Source of the DNA: Chitinophagaceae bacterium
GTDB lineage: Bacteria > Bacteroidota > Bacteroidia > Chitinophagales > Chitinophagaceae
Assembly: GCA_020403425.1 (NCBI GenBank)
Contig: JADBXR010000018.1
Coordinates: 62,001 to 126,000 of the forward strand
Length of the DNA stretch: 64,000 bases
Reading direction: 5' to 3'
Numbering within the stretch: position 1 is the stretch's first letter; each line of letters opens with the position of its first letter. The notes below the pieces were generated by a model. It was given only the letters and a program-made list of their open reading frames with translations. It searched no databases and had not been told where the DNA came from. Both the position numbers and the translations under genes were made by a program. Below are positions 24,322 to 34,283 of the stretch, in pieces.

Positions 24322-25815
24322 ATGCAAAAGAAAATTCAATCTGCCCTGATCTCCGTTTTTTATAAAGACGGACTGGAACCCATTGCCAAAAAATTACAGG
24401 AGCTCGGAATCACGATCTATTCTACCGGCGGAACCCAGAAATTCCTGGAGGACCTCGGCGTTACCTGTGTACCCGTAGAAAGCCTGACGACTTACCCATC
24501 CATACTTGGTGGTAGGGTAAAGACCTTACACCCGGCAATTTTCGGAGGTATCCTGGGCAGAAGATATGAAGCACAGGACCTGGCAGAGATGAAAGAATAC
24601 AAGATCCCCGAGATCGACCTGGTGATCGTTGACCTGTACCCCTTTGAAGAGACCCTGCGCACCACCAGCGAAGAAAAACTGATCATTGAGAAGATCGATA
24701 TCGGCGGACCATCCATGATCCGCGCCGCCGCCAAAAACTTCCGCGACCTGGTGGTGATCGCCGCCAAGGACGACTACGCTTCTTTCGAAAAATTACTGAC
24801 CGAACAAAAAGGAGAGACCACTCTTGAACAGCGCAAAGCCTATGCGGCCAAGGCTTTTGAAGTGGTGATGCATTACGATATCGCCATCAGCAACTATTTT
24901 AACCCCGGCATGCAGCAGGTATTGCGTTATGGCGAGAACCCGCACCAGTCGGCCACTTTCCATGGCAACCTCTCAGAATTATTTACACAATTGAACGGCA
25001 AGGAGCTTTCCTATAACAACCTGGTCGATGTGGATGCTGCTGTTCAGCTGATACAGGAATTCACCGGATCCAAACAATCCGTTTTCGGCATCATCAAACA
25101 CACCAATGTTTGCGGAATCGCTGAAAGAGCCACCGTAAAACAAAGCTGGGATGCGGCCCTAGCCGGCGACCCCGAAAGTGCTTTCGGCGGTGTACTGGTT
25201 TGCAACAATAGCATCGACAAAGCCACTGCAGATGCCATCAACGAGATCTTCTTCGAAGTGCTGATCGCCCCTGCATTCGATGCAGATGCACTGGAAGTAC
25301 TGAAAAGCAAGAAGAACCGCATACTACTGCAACTGAAAACACTGGATGCCCAACTGAAAGCACCTTCCAAGTCGCTGCTGAATGGTGTGCTGGAACAGGG
25401 TGCCGACGTGGGCAACTACAGCAAATGGGAAGAAGTAGGCGGACGCCCTTCGACCGACGCAGAAAAAGAGGACCTCATCTTCGGCAACCTGGTCTGCAAA
25501 CACCTGAAAAGTAATGCCATCGCACTGATCAAGAACAAACAGCTGGTGGGCAAGGGTTGTGGACAGACCAGCCGTATCGATTCACTGCGCCAGGCCATCG
25601 ATAAATCCAGGCAGTTCAATTTTGACCTGAAAGGGGCCGTACTGGCTTCCGACGCATTTTTCCCATTCAATGACTGTGTACAGATTGCTCACGCTGCAGG
25701 CATCGAAGCCTTTATTCAGCCCGGTGGATCGGTAAGAGATAAGGACAGCGTTGACTATTGCGTTACCAATGGTTTGGCCATGGTTATGACAGGAATGCGC
25801 CACTTCAAACACTAA
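24322..25815 (+). CDS. purH: Bifunctional AICAR transformylase/IMP cyclohydrolase
   Basis: This 497-residue enzyme performs the last two steps of IMP synthesis. The N-terminal MGS-like cyclohydrolase contains STGGTQKFLEDLGV and GGRVKTLHPAIFGGIL. The transformylase half contains RYGENPHQSATF, KHTNVCGIA and the ending NGLAMVMTGMRHFKH. The start at 24322 (MQKKIQSALISVF) matches family length; the frame open upstream overlaps comEC and is rejected. It lies 52 bases after comEC. Confidence 0.95.
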   Translation: MQKKIQSALISVFYKDGLEPIAKKLQELGITIYSTGGTQKFLEDLGVTCVPVESLTTYPSILGGRVKTLHPAIFGGILGRRYEAQDLAEMKEYKIPEIDLVIVDLYPFEETLRTTSEEKLIIEKIDIGGPSMIRAAAKNFRDLVVIAAKDDYASFEKLLTEQKGETTLEQRKAYAAKAFEVVMHYDIAISNYFNPGMQQVLRYGENPHQSATFHGNLSELFTQLNGKELSYNNLVDVDAAVQLIQEFTGSKQSVFGIIKHTNVCGIAERATVKQSWDAALAGDPESAFGGVLVCNNSIDKATADAINEIFFEVLIAPAFDADALEVLKSKKNRILLQLKTLDAQLKAPSKSLLNGVLEQGADVGNYSKWEEVGGRPSTDAEKEDLIFGNLVCKHLKSNAIALIKNKQLVGKGCGQTSRIDSLRQAIDKSRQFNFDLKGAVLASDAFFPFNDCVQIAHAAGIEAFIQPGGSVRDKDSVDYCVTNGLAMVMTGMRHFKH

Positions 25816-25823
25816 TCCAAGCA

Positions 25824-25855
25824 TACCGCCATCTACCTACGGGAAGATGGCGGTA
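25824..25855 (+). terminator. Hairpin between purH and DMT permease gene
   Basis: TACCGCCATCT (25824-25834) pairs perfectly with AGATGGCGGTA (25845-25855), leaving a 10-base loop. The T-tract is missing and the next ATG is 8 bases away, so it may be a terminator or may cover the start region of the next gene. Confidence 0.5.
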
Positions 25856-25863
25856 GCCTATAT

Positions 25864-26790
25864 ATGACCACCAAGCAGAAAGCTTATATCGGTTTAACAC
25901 TTACCAGCATCGTCTGGGGAACCAGCTGGATCGCCAGTAAGATCGGCGTGCAGAAAGTTCCCGGACTGGAAGTGGCTTCCATCAGGCAGTTCATTGCAGG
26001 CATCATACTGGTCGCATTTTTCCTGGCAAAGGGTGAGAAGATGCCCACCTGGAAAGAGTTTCGGTGGCTGACCATGATGGCCGTGCTGCTCTTCCTTTCG
26101 GCCAATGGCATTGCCACGGTTGCGCTGAAATATGTACCCAGTGGTATGGGTGCCCTGATCTCAGCATTATACCCGCTTTCGGTGGTCATCATCGAAAGGA
26201 TCTTCTTCAGGAACACTAAGATCACAACAGGCACTTTCATCGGACTGTTCCTTGGTATTGGTGGTATTGCGGTCGTATTCTACGATAATGCCTTTCACAA
26301 CCATACAGAAGGGTATGTATGGGGTATCATCCTCTCTGCACTGGCCATGTTGAGCTGGAGTGTGGGAACCATTGTACTCTCGCGTACCAAGATGAAGATG
26401 AACGCCTACAACGCCACCGGTTGGCAGATGCTGATCAGTGCTGTTATCCTGTACCTCATGTTACTGATCTCGGGTGACCATATCCCCGTAGCAGATATCC
26501 CTGCCGAAACCTGGGGGGCAATCGCTTACCTGGTCATCGCCAGCAATCTCATCACTTTTGCTGCATTCATTTACACGATGAAACACCTGGAGCCGGCAGT
26601 GGCGGCGCTATATGCCTACATCAACCCCATCGTGGCCATTTTTGTAGGATCGCTGGTGATGAATGAAAAGATCACGGTCAGTATCATCGTCGGTTCACTG
26701 ATCACGCTGCTGGGTGTATACCTGGTGAACCAGAGCCTGCGGAAACAGAAAGAGATCCTGACACAAACAACGGACGCTGACGCGATGTAA
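25864..26790 (+). CDS. EamA/DMT-family permease
   Basis: This 308-residue inner membrane protein has ten predicted helices in two EamA repeats. The first begins YIGLTLTSIVWGTSWIASK; the second contains GYVWGIILSALAMLSWSVG and HLEPAVAALYAYINPIVA. It belongs to the drug/metabolite transporter superfamily; the substrate cannot be read from sequence. The charged tail ends the protein. The gene follows purH closely, with a hairpin in between. Confidence 0.9.
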   Translation: MTTKQKAYIGLTLTSIVWGTSWIASKIGVQKVPGLEVASIRQFIAGIILVAFFLAKGEKMPTWKEFRWLTMMAVLLFLSANGIATVALKYVPSGMGALISALYPLSVVIIERIFFRNTKITTGTFIGLFLGIGGIAVVFYDNAFHNHTEGYVWGIILSALAMLSWSVGTIVLSRTKMKMNAYNATGWQMLISAVILYLMLLISGDHIPVADIPAETWGAIAYLVIASNLITFAAFIYTMKHLEPAVAALYAYINPIVAIFVGSLVMNEKITVSIIVGSLITLLGVYLVNQSLRKQKEILTQTTDADAM

Positions 26791-26814
26791 CCATTGCTCC
26801 TGAACAGCAACTGT

Positions 26815-28128
26815 TTACCCGAAATTCTTTTCCAGGAAATCCCGATACATCTCCCGCCACGGTATCCATTGCGGTTGTTCCGTCAGGAAATGGTTGTGAA
26901 AGACCGTGATGAACTCGCCTCCCAGTCCTTTTACCATATCGTGATAGTATTGCAGTTCTTCCGCCGCTTCTGCAGCACCATATCCCTGGCCGAAAAAAGA
27001 TGTGGCATCCATAAAACAAAAGGGATGTACCTGAAGGTCGGTCGCGGTTTCTTTTTCCAGATCGTACCAGTAAAAAGGTTGACAGTAGGAGGCTCTGAAA
27101 CCGTTTGCGCTTCCATATGCCATAGAATATTCTTCAGAAATGCCAGCCGCAAGCAGTCGCCGGTAGGTATCGGGTAAACGGAAGCGCAGATAATGATTGC
27201 GAGAAACGGATACCCGTTTCTGAATGATCTTTTGTAAAACCTGCAGTTCTTTCTCCAACAATCCCTCTTCTGTACCACTCTGCCAGGAAGGATGTAACCC
27301 CGCTTGATGTTTCGCCGACAGTTGTCTGTACAGACCTTGCAAGTGCCCGGAAGTAGCCGGTAAATTTTTATCGTACCTACCTCTCTCCAGGATCGTCAGA
27401 AAGAAATAGATCGGTGCTATACTCAGGCGTCTGTGTTGTGCTTCTATCCAGTCAAATGTGTCATAGGGGTCCTTTTTCCTTCCGCTGTATACGTTCCCTC
27501 TTTCCATCACCTGCTCAAACCTGCCCTGCAGCAGATCTCGATAAAAACCCAATACATTTTTCCAGATGGGTTTGTGGAGGTAACTGAATGCCTCATCAAC
27601 ATCGTAGGTAGGGATAAAACGGAATGCGGATGGGCACAACCTGAGTGCCGGCCAATGCATGCGTGTACACAATACCTGTTGCAGTTTGTGCAGCCACTGG
27701 TTGACCAATGGTTGTTTCAGGAAACCTCCTTTGTATGCGATACTGCTTGTATACGGATACCGGCCATACTGGTCCGGCTCATAAGGCAGGTATTCCTCGT
27801 ACCTGGACAGCAGATAGAAAGAAGCAGAGAAAATATCGAAGGGCAGATCGCCCGGCGTCTGAAAAAATATGGGAAGACCTTCCCAGTAGGCAGCATCAAT
27901 GGACTGCTCACAAATACCTTCTTCTGTTAACAGGCCAGCAGGCACAATTGAGAAATAACCCTCTACAGGTTTATCTGAATAATTGATATATACCGCAGAC
28001 CTATCTGGAAAGACCTCGATCGAATCTGTCAGCAGTACATCGGAAAACAGGGTCTGCAAAACATATCTCAACCGCGCTGTCATACGCGTTGTGTACACCA
28101 CTACCGTATCAACGCTACTGCTTTGCAA
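26815..28128 (-). CDS. Polysaccharide deacetylase-like protein (DUF7033-type N-terminus)
   Basis: This 437-residue cytosolic-looking protein has an N-terminal region of about 110 residues typical of Bacteroidota deacetylase-like proteins (FDIFSASFYLLSRYEEYLPY). A NodB-like barrel follows, with the metal-type motif TYDVDEAF near residue 195 and later IEAQHRRLSIAPIYFFL, AGLHPSW and NHYLRF. An H-x-x-x-H motif is only partly visible, so activity is unsure. It starts 21 bases after lutB and may be its operon partner. Met16 is an alternative start. Confidence 0.75.
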   Translation of the reverse strand: MQSSSVDTVVVYTTRMTARLRYVLQTLFSDVLLTDSIEVFPDRSAVYINYSDKPVEGYFSIVPAGLLTEEGICEQSIDAAYWEGLPIFFQTPGDLPFDIFSASFYLLSRYEEYLPYEPDQYGRYPYTSSIAYKGGFLKQPLVNQWLHKLQQVLCTRMHWPALRLCPSAFRFIPTYDVDEAFSYLHKPIWKNVLGFYRDLLQGRFEQVMERGNVYSGRKKDPYDTFDWIEAQHRRLSIAPIYFFLTILERGRYDKNLPATSGHLQGLYRQLSAKHQAGLHPSWQSGTEEGLLEKELQVLQKIIQKRVSVSRNHYLRFRLPDTYRRLLAAGISEEYSMAYGSANGFRASYCQPFYWYDLEKETATDLQVHPFCFMDATSFFGQGYGAAEAAEELQYYHDMVKGLGGEFITVFHNHFLTEQPQWIPWREMYRDFLEKNFG

Positions 28129-28149
28129 TGGATGATGATTGTATGATGG

Positions 28150-29526
28150 TTATCGGTATTTCTCCCTCCACATCTCATTGAAGGTCTTCGCACTGAAATC
28201 CAAGTCGCTCCTGTGGGTCGTCCAGCCTTTGAACACTTTATTCACTACCCAGTTCTTCATCTTGCCCGTACCCATATTCATCATACCTCGATTCATGCTG
28301 GCTGTTTTCCACATTTTCCAGGCCAGACGCTCAGCCAAAGAGCTGGATCCGCTCATCACAGCTTCGTGTCGGTTATCCAGCAGCAATTCGTGCAGGTTGA
28401 TACGCACCGGGCAGACCTCCGTACAGTTGCCGCACAATGAAGATGCATAACTCAGGTGTTTGTACTCATCCATCCCACTCAGGTGAGGCGTGATCACTTT
28501 ACCGATCGGACCGCTATACGTGGTCTCGTAGGAGTGTCCTCCGATATTCTTATATACCGGGCAGGCATTCAAACATGCGCCGCAGCGGATGCAGTACAAT
28601 GCCTCTCGCGACACAGGACTTTTCAGCAGGTTGGTCCTGCCATTATCCAGCAGTATCACGTACATCTCTTCCGGTCCGTCGGTTTCGCCTTCCTGGCGGG
28701 GACCAGAAACCAGCGTATTGTAGGATGTGACCCGCTGTCCGGTACCATAAGTGGCCAGCAGGGGCCAGAATAATGCGAGGTCATTGATGGAGGGTATCAC
28801 TTTTTCAATACCTACCACCACTATATGTGTTTTGGGCATACCACAGCTTAAACGCGCGTTGCCCTCATTTTCAGTTACGGCAATACCGCCCACATCGGCC
28901 ACAATAAAATTGGCGCCGGTAACACCCACTTCTGCTTCTACATATTTTTCGCGAAGTATCCTGCGGGCAACAAGCGTAAGTTCTTCGGGTGAGAGTCCTG
29001 CAGGCACACCGAGTTTATCGGCAAACAACCGGGCCACATCTTCCTTGCTTTTGTGCATGGCCGGAGTTACAATGTGATAAGGAGGTTCCCCGTCCAGTTG
29101 CTGGATGTATTCACCGAGATCCGTTTCCACACTTTCAATACCCATCGATTCCAGATAATGGTTCAGGTGTATCTCTTCGGTGACCATACTCTTGCTCTTG
29201 ACAAGGGTCTTACACTGTTTCTCCTGACAGATCCTGCCGATGGCATCTGTGGCCTCTGCGGCATTCTCGGCCCAGATCACTTTGGCACCTCGGGCGGTGA
29301 TCTTTATCTCAAATTCCAGAAGGTACTGGTCAAGATGTTCAATAGCATCCCACTTACGGTTCTTCGCAAGTTCACGCGCATCCATCACATGGCCGCCAAA
29401 TTGCTGTTTGCCCTGCGGTACCACCGCATTGTATTTACTGATATTGAAATTGATCTTCCGCCTGTGTTCCAGGTCGGCCGCTTTGATCGTGCTCTTGGCA
29501 ATGAAGGATGCTGCAGTATCTTTCAT
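28150..29526 (-). CDS. lutB: Lactate utilization iron-sulfur protein LutB
   Basis: This 458-residue protein has an N-terminal LUD domain and two ferredoxin-type 4Fe-4S motifs, CIRCGACLNACPVYKNIGG and CGNCTEVCPVRINLHELL, matching LutB/YkgF. LutB works with LutA and LutC to oxidise L-lactate to pyruvate. Neither partner is next to it here: upstream is a DUF3109 gene and downstream a deacetylase-like gene. The three minus-strand genes may still be one operon (gaps of 37 and 21 bases). Confidence 0.92.
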   Translation of the reverse strand: MKDTAASFIAKSTIKAADLEHRRKINFNISKYNAVVPQGKQQFGGHVMDARELAKNRKWDAIEHLDQYLLEFEIKITARGAKVIWAENAAEATDAIGRICQEKQCKTLVKSKSMVTEEIHLNHYLESMGIESVETDLGEYIQQLDGEPPYHIVTPAMHKSKEDVARLFADKLGVPAGLSPEELTLVARRILREKYVEAEVGVTGANFIVADVGGIAVTENEGNARLSCGMPKTHIVVVGIEKVIPSINDLALFWPLLATYGTGQRVTSYNTLVSGPRQEGETDGPEEMYVILLDNGRTNLLKSPVSREALYCIRCGACLNACPVYKNIGGHSYETTYSGPIGKVITPHLSGMDEYKHLSYASSLCGNCTEVCPVRINLHELLLDNRHEAVMSGSSSLAERLAWKMWKTASMNRGMMNMGTGKMKNWVVNKVFKGWTTHRSDLDFSAKTFNEMWREKYR

Positions 29527-29563
29527 GTGAGATGGTATTGGGTTATCAGCCAGGTTCTTAGGG

Positions 29564-30151
29564 TTACTTGTTTTTATTCAGGTGTGCGGCAGTGGCTTCC
29601 AATGTTGCATAGAACTCCTCGCCGTATTTCCTGATCAGTGAATCTTTCAGGAAGACATACACGGGCACTTTCAGTTTCTTACCCAGCGCACAGGCTGCGG
29701 CACAGAGATCCTCCCTAGGTTCATAATTCACATATTCCATATCCGGGTCCCGTTTGCTTTTCTGGATCTTAATTGGGAACAGGTGACAGCTGATCGGTTT
29801 CTTCCAATCCAGTTTACCCTCATTATAGGCCTGCTCTATCCCGCACTTGATCACACCCTGCTGGTCGCGGTAGCCGTACACGCAGATCGCGCCATTGATG
29901 GTGGGGGTTACCCAGCCGAATTCTTTATCATAGATATACTTACCCTGCCTTTCCACTTCACGGATCCCTTCTTCGGTCATGTAGGGTTTGATCACTTCAT
30001 AATATTCCTTGAGTTTCTCCAGTTCCCATTTTTCCATGGGCGCACCGGCATCACCATCCTCACAACAGCCACCCTTGCATTTGGTGAGGTCACAAACGAA
30101 CTGCTCTTCCAGCACTTCATCGCTGATGAGTTTATTGTCAATCGCTATCAT
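29564..30151 (-). CDS. DUF3109-family cysteine-rich protein
   Basis: This 195-residue protein has cysteine clusters CDLTKCKGGCCEDGDAG near residue 19, then single cysteines in CVYGY, CGIEQA, SCHLFP and LCAAACALGKK. This is the DUF3109 pattern, related to YkgJ-type zinc/iron-cluster proteins. It is widely conserved in Bacteroidota with no firm function. It lies 37 bases before lutB on the same strand, so a role in electron transfer or metal supply is possible. Confidence 0.88.
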   Translation of the reverse strand: MIAIDNKLISDEVLEEQFVCDLTKCKGGCCEDGDAGAPMEKWELEKLKEYYEVIKPYMTEEGIREVERQGKYIYDKEFGWVTPTINGAICVYGYRDQQGVIKCGIEQAYNEGKLDWKKPISCHLFPIKIQKSKRDPDMEYVNYEPREDLCAAACALGKKLKVPVYVFLKDSLIRKYGEEFYATLEATAAHLNKNK

Positions 30152-30364
30152 CTATCTGTCAGGTATTATTCGCTTTCAAAGATAACCCCATTCAGGCAGC
30201 ATTCGCGGTCCGGGACCCTGAAAGAATTAACATTTCGAACGTAACCCTGTCGGCCATCATGCGTTACATGGGAAACAGGTCACCAGCAGGGTGTGCCGTT
30301 TGCCTTACGGCCGCCTTTTCCAGGGCGGCTTTTGCCGTTACGGAATGTTCAGGGTACCCGGAAG
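30152..30364. other. Gene-free gap between gldD and the DUF3109 gene
   Basis: The 213 bases hold no supported gene. GCCGCC (30310-30315) pairs with GGCGGC (30324-30329) and is followed by TTTT on the plus strand, although both flanking genes run on the minus strand. The promoter of the DUF3109-lutB unit should lie in the right-to-left direction here. Confidence 0.5.
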
Positions 30365-31015
30365 TCATTTCTTCCAGCGGAACGTATTGATCAGGTGTTT
30401 CATATCATCCAGCAGAAAACGGTTCACGATACCCAGCGAATCGGCATTGGGTGTGGCATCGAAATAAAGTGCCCCACGCAAAAAATGGCGGGTGGAATCG
30501 GTCACAAAGAACTGGTTGGCCGTTGCCACATCTCCCCCCACTGTAAAAAAGACCCCATGGACCCCATTCGGAGTGGCGATCAGTGTATCATCTATCGAAT
30601 AGGCTTTGGCCGTATGTTTACCCGTCAAGGCGAACGAATGTTTCACGAGCGTGTCAAAATTGTTCTTGCCGATCTCTTTATAGCTTATATAGATGCGACC
30701 ATTGAATTGCGGGAAATCAACATTGATCCACCAGGGGTTCTCTGTAGCCCCTCCAAAAAATGTGCTGTCTTTTACCACCCGTCCGTATACCGGATATTCG
30801 AAAGAATAGGGATAACCGGGTGCGTTGAACAGCCGGTATCTCTTTTCCGGAAAATCGATCCTGTAATAACCCGTAGGCTTCGGCGTGAAGGTACTGTTGC
30901 ACGAAGAAAGGATAGCAGACAAGAGAAAGAGACAACCAACGGTACTCATAACTGCACGTAACTTTGGGGACACAATATGGCAGTTCTGCCATACACGATT
31001 CACTGATTTCATCAT
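30365..31015 (-). CDS. gldD: Gliding motility lipoprotein GldD
   Basis: This 216-residue protein has lipobox LSSC (Cys39 from this start) followed by the GldD body (GYYRIDFPEKRYRLF, WWINVDFPQFNGRIYISY, GGDVATANQFFVTDST). GldD is needed for gliding and type IX secretion-linked motility in Flavobacterium. The first ATG overlaps the gldE stop (ATGA), suggesting translational coupling. Starting at Met23 would give a more standard signal peptide, so the true start is open. Confidence 0.92.
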   Translation of the reverse strand: MMKSVNRVWQNCHIVSPKLRAVMSTVGCLFLLSAILSSCNSTFTPKPTGYYRIDFPEKRYRLFNAPGYPYSFEYPVYGRVVKDSTFFGGATENPWWINVDFPQFNGRIYISYKEIGKNNFDTLVKHSFALTGKHTAKAYSIDDTLIATPNGVHGVFFTVGGDVATANQFFVTDSTRHFLRGALYFDATPNADSLGIVNRFLLDDMKHLINTFRWKK

Positions 31016-32364
31016 AATGGTAACTGTGGCTTGATCGATACTTTCACTTTCTGTATGCGGTTCTTCTCCACTTCCAGTACGGTGAATTCAAAGTCACCCG
31101 ATTGCAGCACTTTTGCGGGTTGCGGAATTTCTCCCGCCAGCTCCAGCACCAGTCCGGCCAGCGAATCACTTTCTCCTTTGATCACATCAAAAGTATCGGT
31201 AGGTATATCCATGATCTTACATACGTCATTGATCATGGTCCTTCCTTCAAAGATATAATTGTACTCATCCAGTTTTCTGTAACCTGTTTCCTCCTCGTCG
31301 AACTCATCCTTGATCTCACCGATCACTTCCTCCAGGATATCTTCCAGCGTAACGATACCACTGGTTCCGCCAAATTCGTCTACTACCACTGCAAAATGGA
31401 TCCTTTTAGACTGGAACTCTTTCAGCAGGTCCTCAATAAATTTCTGTTCGTGTACAAAATAGGGCTGGCGCATCAATGGGTGCCAGTTATAATCGTCCGG
31501 CTCATTCAGGTAGGCGATCAGGTCCTTGGTATGGATCATACCCACAACATTATCCAGGTCTTCCTTGTATACCGGCAAACGGCTGTAATTGAGTTCTCTG
31601 GCCGTGGCTATCAGTTCCCCGAAACGGATACTGTGGTCCACCCCATGAACATCCACCCTTGTTTTCATGATCTGTTTCACGGTGATGTTCCCGAACTTGA
31701 CAATTCCTTTCAGGATATTCTTTTCATTTTCCGATGCGGTATTCTGTGTGGTCAGATCAATGGCATGATCCAGTTCTTCCAGACTGTACGAACCACCCGG
31801 ACGGTTGGCCAGCTTTCTTTCAATGATATCCGAATATTTCACCAGTTTTTTACTCAATCCGGCACAGGTATAAGAAATGGCCTGCACGATACCTCCAAAA
31901 TCTTTGGCGAACCGGACATTGTTCTGCGTGGCCAGTACTTTCGGCATCACTTCCCCGAACAGGACCAGCAGGAACGATACTACGATCACTTTGATCAGGA
32001 ACTCGACCCAGACTGCATCGAACTGTTCAAAATTGAACATGTTATCGATCAGCAGGTTGGATATGATGATGATGGAAATATTGATGAAACTGTTGGCGAT
32101 TAGCAGGGATGCCAATAAAACCTTGGGCTCTTCCAGCAGGTCAACGATCCTTTTGTAAGCAGGTTGTTGCTTCGATTTCAGGTTATTGATGTCTTTATAG
32201 GTAAGCGAGAAGAAAGCGACTTCCGAACCAGACAATACGAATGACAGGAACAGTAACAGGAATAGGATCATTACCAGAACAGTGGTACCCTGTGCCTGTA
32301 TGGCTGCCAGTAAAGTAGGATGTGAGAATATCTGAAGAACCGGGTGATGATCCAAAGCCAGCAT
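31012..32364 (-). CDS. gldE: Gliding motility-associated protein GldE (CNNM/CBS domain)
   Basis: This 450-residue membrane protein has a CNNM domain with about four helices (residues 20-190), two CBS domains (from VKQIMKTRVDVHGVD; FAVVVDEFGGTSGIVTLED) and a C-terminal CorC/HlyC transport-associated domain. The order gldE-gldD is the conserved Bacteroidota arrangement. The family resembles magnesium/cobalt efflux proteins; its part in gliding is known genetically but not mechanistically. It is preceded by ssb 77 bases away. Confidence 0.93.
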   Translation of the reverse strand: MLALDHHPVLQIFSHPTLLAAIQAQGTTVLVMILFLLLFLSFVLSGSEVAFFSLTYKDINNLKSKQQPAYKRIVDLLEEPKVLLASLLIANSFINISIIIISNLLIDNMFNFEQFDAVWVEFLIKVIVVSFLLVLFGEVMPKVLATQNNVRFAKDFGGIVQAISYTCAGLSKKLVKYSDIIERKLANRPGGSYSLEELDHAIDLTTQNTASENEKNILKGIVKFGNITVKQIMKTRVDVHGVDHSIRFGELIATARELNYSRLPVYKEDLDNVVGMIHTKDLIAYLNEPDDYNWHPLMRQPYFVHEQKFIEDLLKEFQSKRIHFAVVVDEFGGTSGIVTLEDILEEVIGEIKDEFDEEETGYRKLDEYNYIFEGRTMINDVCKIMDIPTDTFDVIKGESDSLAGLVLELAGEIPQPAKVLQSGDFEFTVLEVEKNRIQKVKVSIKPQLPL

Positions 32365-32441
32365 TTTTAATGAACGATCAGCATATCAGGAGCATCGCAA
32401 CCTGATTCTGTTTACCAAAAGTATAGTTTTTAGAGGTTTGA

Positions 32442-32873
32442 TCAGAAAGGCAGGCTTTCCCCCGGGTCGGTGATGGGCGGTATCTCATCTCCCGGATATC
32501 CCTCCAGCGGATCATGTGCCCCATGGGCGCCATGGCCTTCTCCTCTTTTATCCAGCATGATCAGGTTATCGCCTACCACTTCTGTTGCAAATTTCTTGTT
32601 GCCCTCCTTGTCTTCCCAACTGCGGGTACGCAACCTTCCTTCCACATAGATCAGGCTTCCCTTGTGCAGATACTTCTGCGCCAGTTCCGCCAAGCCCCGC
32701 CACAATACCACCGTGTGCCACTCTGTTTGAGATACCAGTTTGCCCGACCTGTCTTTGTAGGTTTCTGTGGTCGCCAGCGGGAATTTGGCCACCGCGATAT
32801 TTCCTTCCAGGTGCTGCACATCCGGGTCTTTCCCAAGGTTACCGATCAACATTACTCTGTTAACGCCTCTCAT
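32442..32873 (-). CDS. ssb: Single-stranded DNA-binding protein
   Basis: This 143-residue SSB has an N-terminal OB fold (NRVMLIGNLGKDPDVQHLEG, TEWHTVVLWRGLAELAQKYL, GSLIYVEGRLRTRSWED) and a short acidic tail. It ends GESLPF, near the DDDIPF-type tip that binds partner proteins. It lies in the conserved run mutY-ssb-gldE-gldD on the minus strand. Confidence 0.95.
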   Translation of the reverse strand: MRGVNRVMLIGNLGKDPDVQHLEGNIAVAKFPLATTETYKDRSGKLVSQTEWHTVVLWRGLAELAQKYLHKGSLIYVEGRLRTRSWEDKEGNKKFATEVVGDNLIMLDKRGEGHGAHGAHDPLEGYPGDEIPPITDPGESLPF

Positions 32874-33001
32874 ACGATAGGTTTTAAGTTCGTCGAAGGT
32901 TGAATCTCTCTTAAAAATAACTTTTTTTAAGAAAGAAAAGAAGCGGGTCAGAAAATTTCACGAACGTTAAACAAAGCTGTTATGGCAGTCGGGAATACTT
33001 T

Positions 33002-34060
33002 TTATACACTCTCTTGTTCCAGATAAGCGGTGATGAATTTCGGGAATGCCAGTTTTTGCAGGCTTTTTGGTGTTTCCCAACGGTAATTCGCCAGGAAACG
33101 GGGAAGAGTTTCCAGTTCCACACGGATGAACTGCCCCCTGATCTGCTGGTGTGTCAGTTGTTGCTTGTGCACAGGAGATATCCTACTTACCCTCGCTTTA
33201 CTAACGCCTACCTGCTCCTGTAACCATTGCATCACTCTTGTTTCATCCCAACTCACCTGCTCTTCCGTTTCCAACAGGTAAAACTCGAACAGGTTCTCCC
33301 AGATATCATTGGCCCTGCGCTGGTTCAACAAATATTTGCCTTTATGACTGAAGAGAAAATAATAAAACCAGCGGTTCTTCCGTAACAGTGTCTTTTCTTT
33401 AACGGGTAACCGGTTAACCCTGGCTTCTGCAAAAGCCTTGCAATGCCTGTTCAGCGGGCAATGGATGCAGGCGGGAGCAAAAGGTTTACAGACGGTGGCA
33501 CCAAAATCCATGATAGCCTGGTTATACAGCCCAGCTTCTTTTGTGGCAAGCACCCGGGTGGCCAGTTCCGTAAACAGCTGTTTGCCTTTGGTGGAGTCTA
33601 TCGCTTCTTCTATTCCGAAAAAACGTGACAATACCCTGAATACATTCCCGTCGACCACAGCATAGGGAAGGTTATACGCAAAAGATGCAATGGCGGCAGC
33701 TGTATAAGGTCCAACCCCCTTCAAGGCAAGAATATCTTCGTATCGATCCGGGAAAACACCTTTTCGCTCCTTCACGATCTGTCGGGCGGTAAAAAGCAGG
33801 TTTTTGCATCGATTGTAATAACCCAATCCCTCCCATAATTTAAAAACTTCCTGATCAGGCGCTTTGGCCAGGTTTTGGATAGTAGGATATTTACGGATGA
33901 AGTTATTGTAGTATTGCCATCCCTGGGCCACACGGGTCTGTTGCAAAATGACCTCGCTGAGCCATATTTTATAGGGGTCCTTCTCCCCTTTCCAGGGCAT
34001 TTCGCGGACATTATGCTGTTTATGCCAGCGCAATAATGTATTTGTAAACGTTTTTTCCAT
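33002..34060 (-). CDS. mutY: A/G-specific adenine DNA glycosylase MutY
   Basis: This 352-residue glycosylase removes adenine opposite 8-oxoguanine. It has the catalytic glutamate in WLSEVILQQTRV, the HhH motif LKGVGPYTAAAIASFAY with catalytic Asp in VVDGNVFRVL, the iron-sulfur cysteines C-x6-C-x2-C-x5-C in CKPFAPACIHCPLNRHC, and a C-terminal MutT-like domain. The ATG at 34060 is preferred to a GTG at 34072. It is divergent from the HU gene, matching the conserved Bacteroidota layout. Confidence 0.94.
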   Translation of the reverse strand: MEKTFTNTLLRWHKQHNVREMPWKGEKDPYKIWLSEVILQQTRVAQGWQYYNNFIRKYPTIQNLAKAPDQEVFKLWEGLGYYNRCKNLLFTARQIVKERKGVFPDRYEDILALKGVGPYTAAAIASFAYNLPYAVVDGNVFRVLSRFFGIEEAIDSTKGKQLFTELATRVLATKEAGLYNQAIMDFGATVCKPFAPACIHCPLNRHCKAFAEARVNRLPVKEKTLLRKNRWFYYFLFSHKGKYLLNQRRANDIWENLFEFYLLETEEQVSWDETRVMQWLQEQVGVSKARVSRISPVHKQQLTHQQIRGQFIRVELETLPRFLANYRWETPKSLQKLAFPKFITAYLEQESV

Positions 34061-34283
34061 AGCCAGAAGCACAAATATGGCTCAAAACAACAGCTCAGAA
34101 CTTGAATGGTTAAAAATTAAAATACATGATAATATTATTAAATATCAAACGAGCCCCTGGGCACGATTATTGAACCTTTTATCTATCAATTAGTAACGTC
34201 TATAATATTTACGCCATCTTTCTTGCATTATTCGATATTTTTATCTTATTTTAAGGTCTGTACCTACTTAAAAACCATTTACA

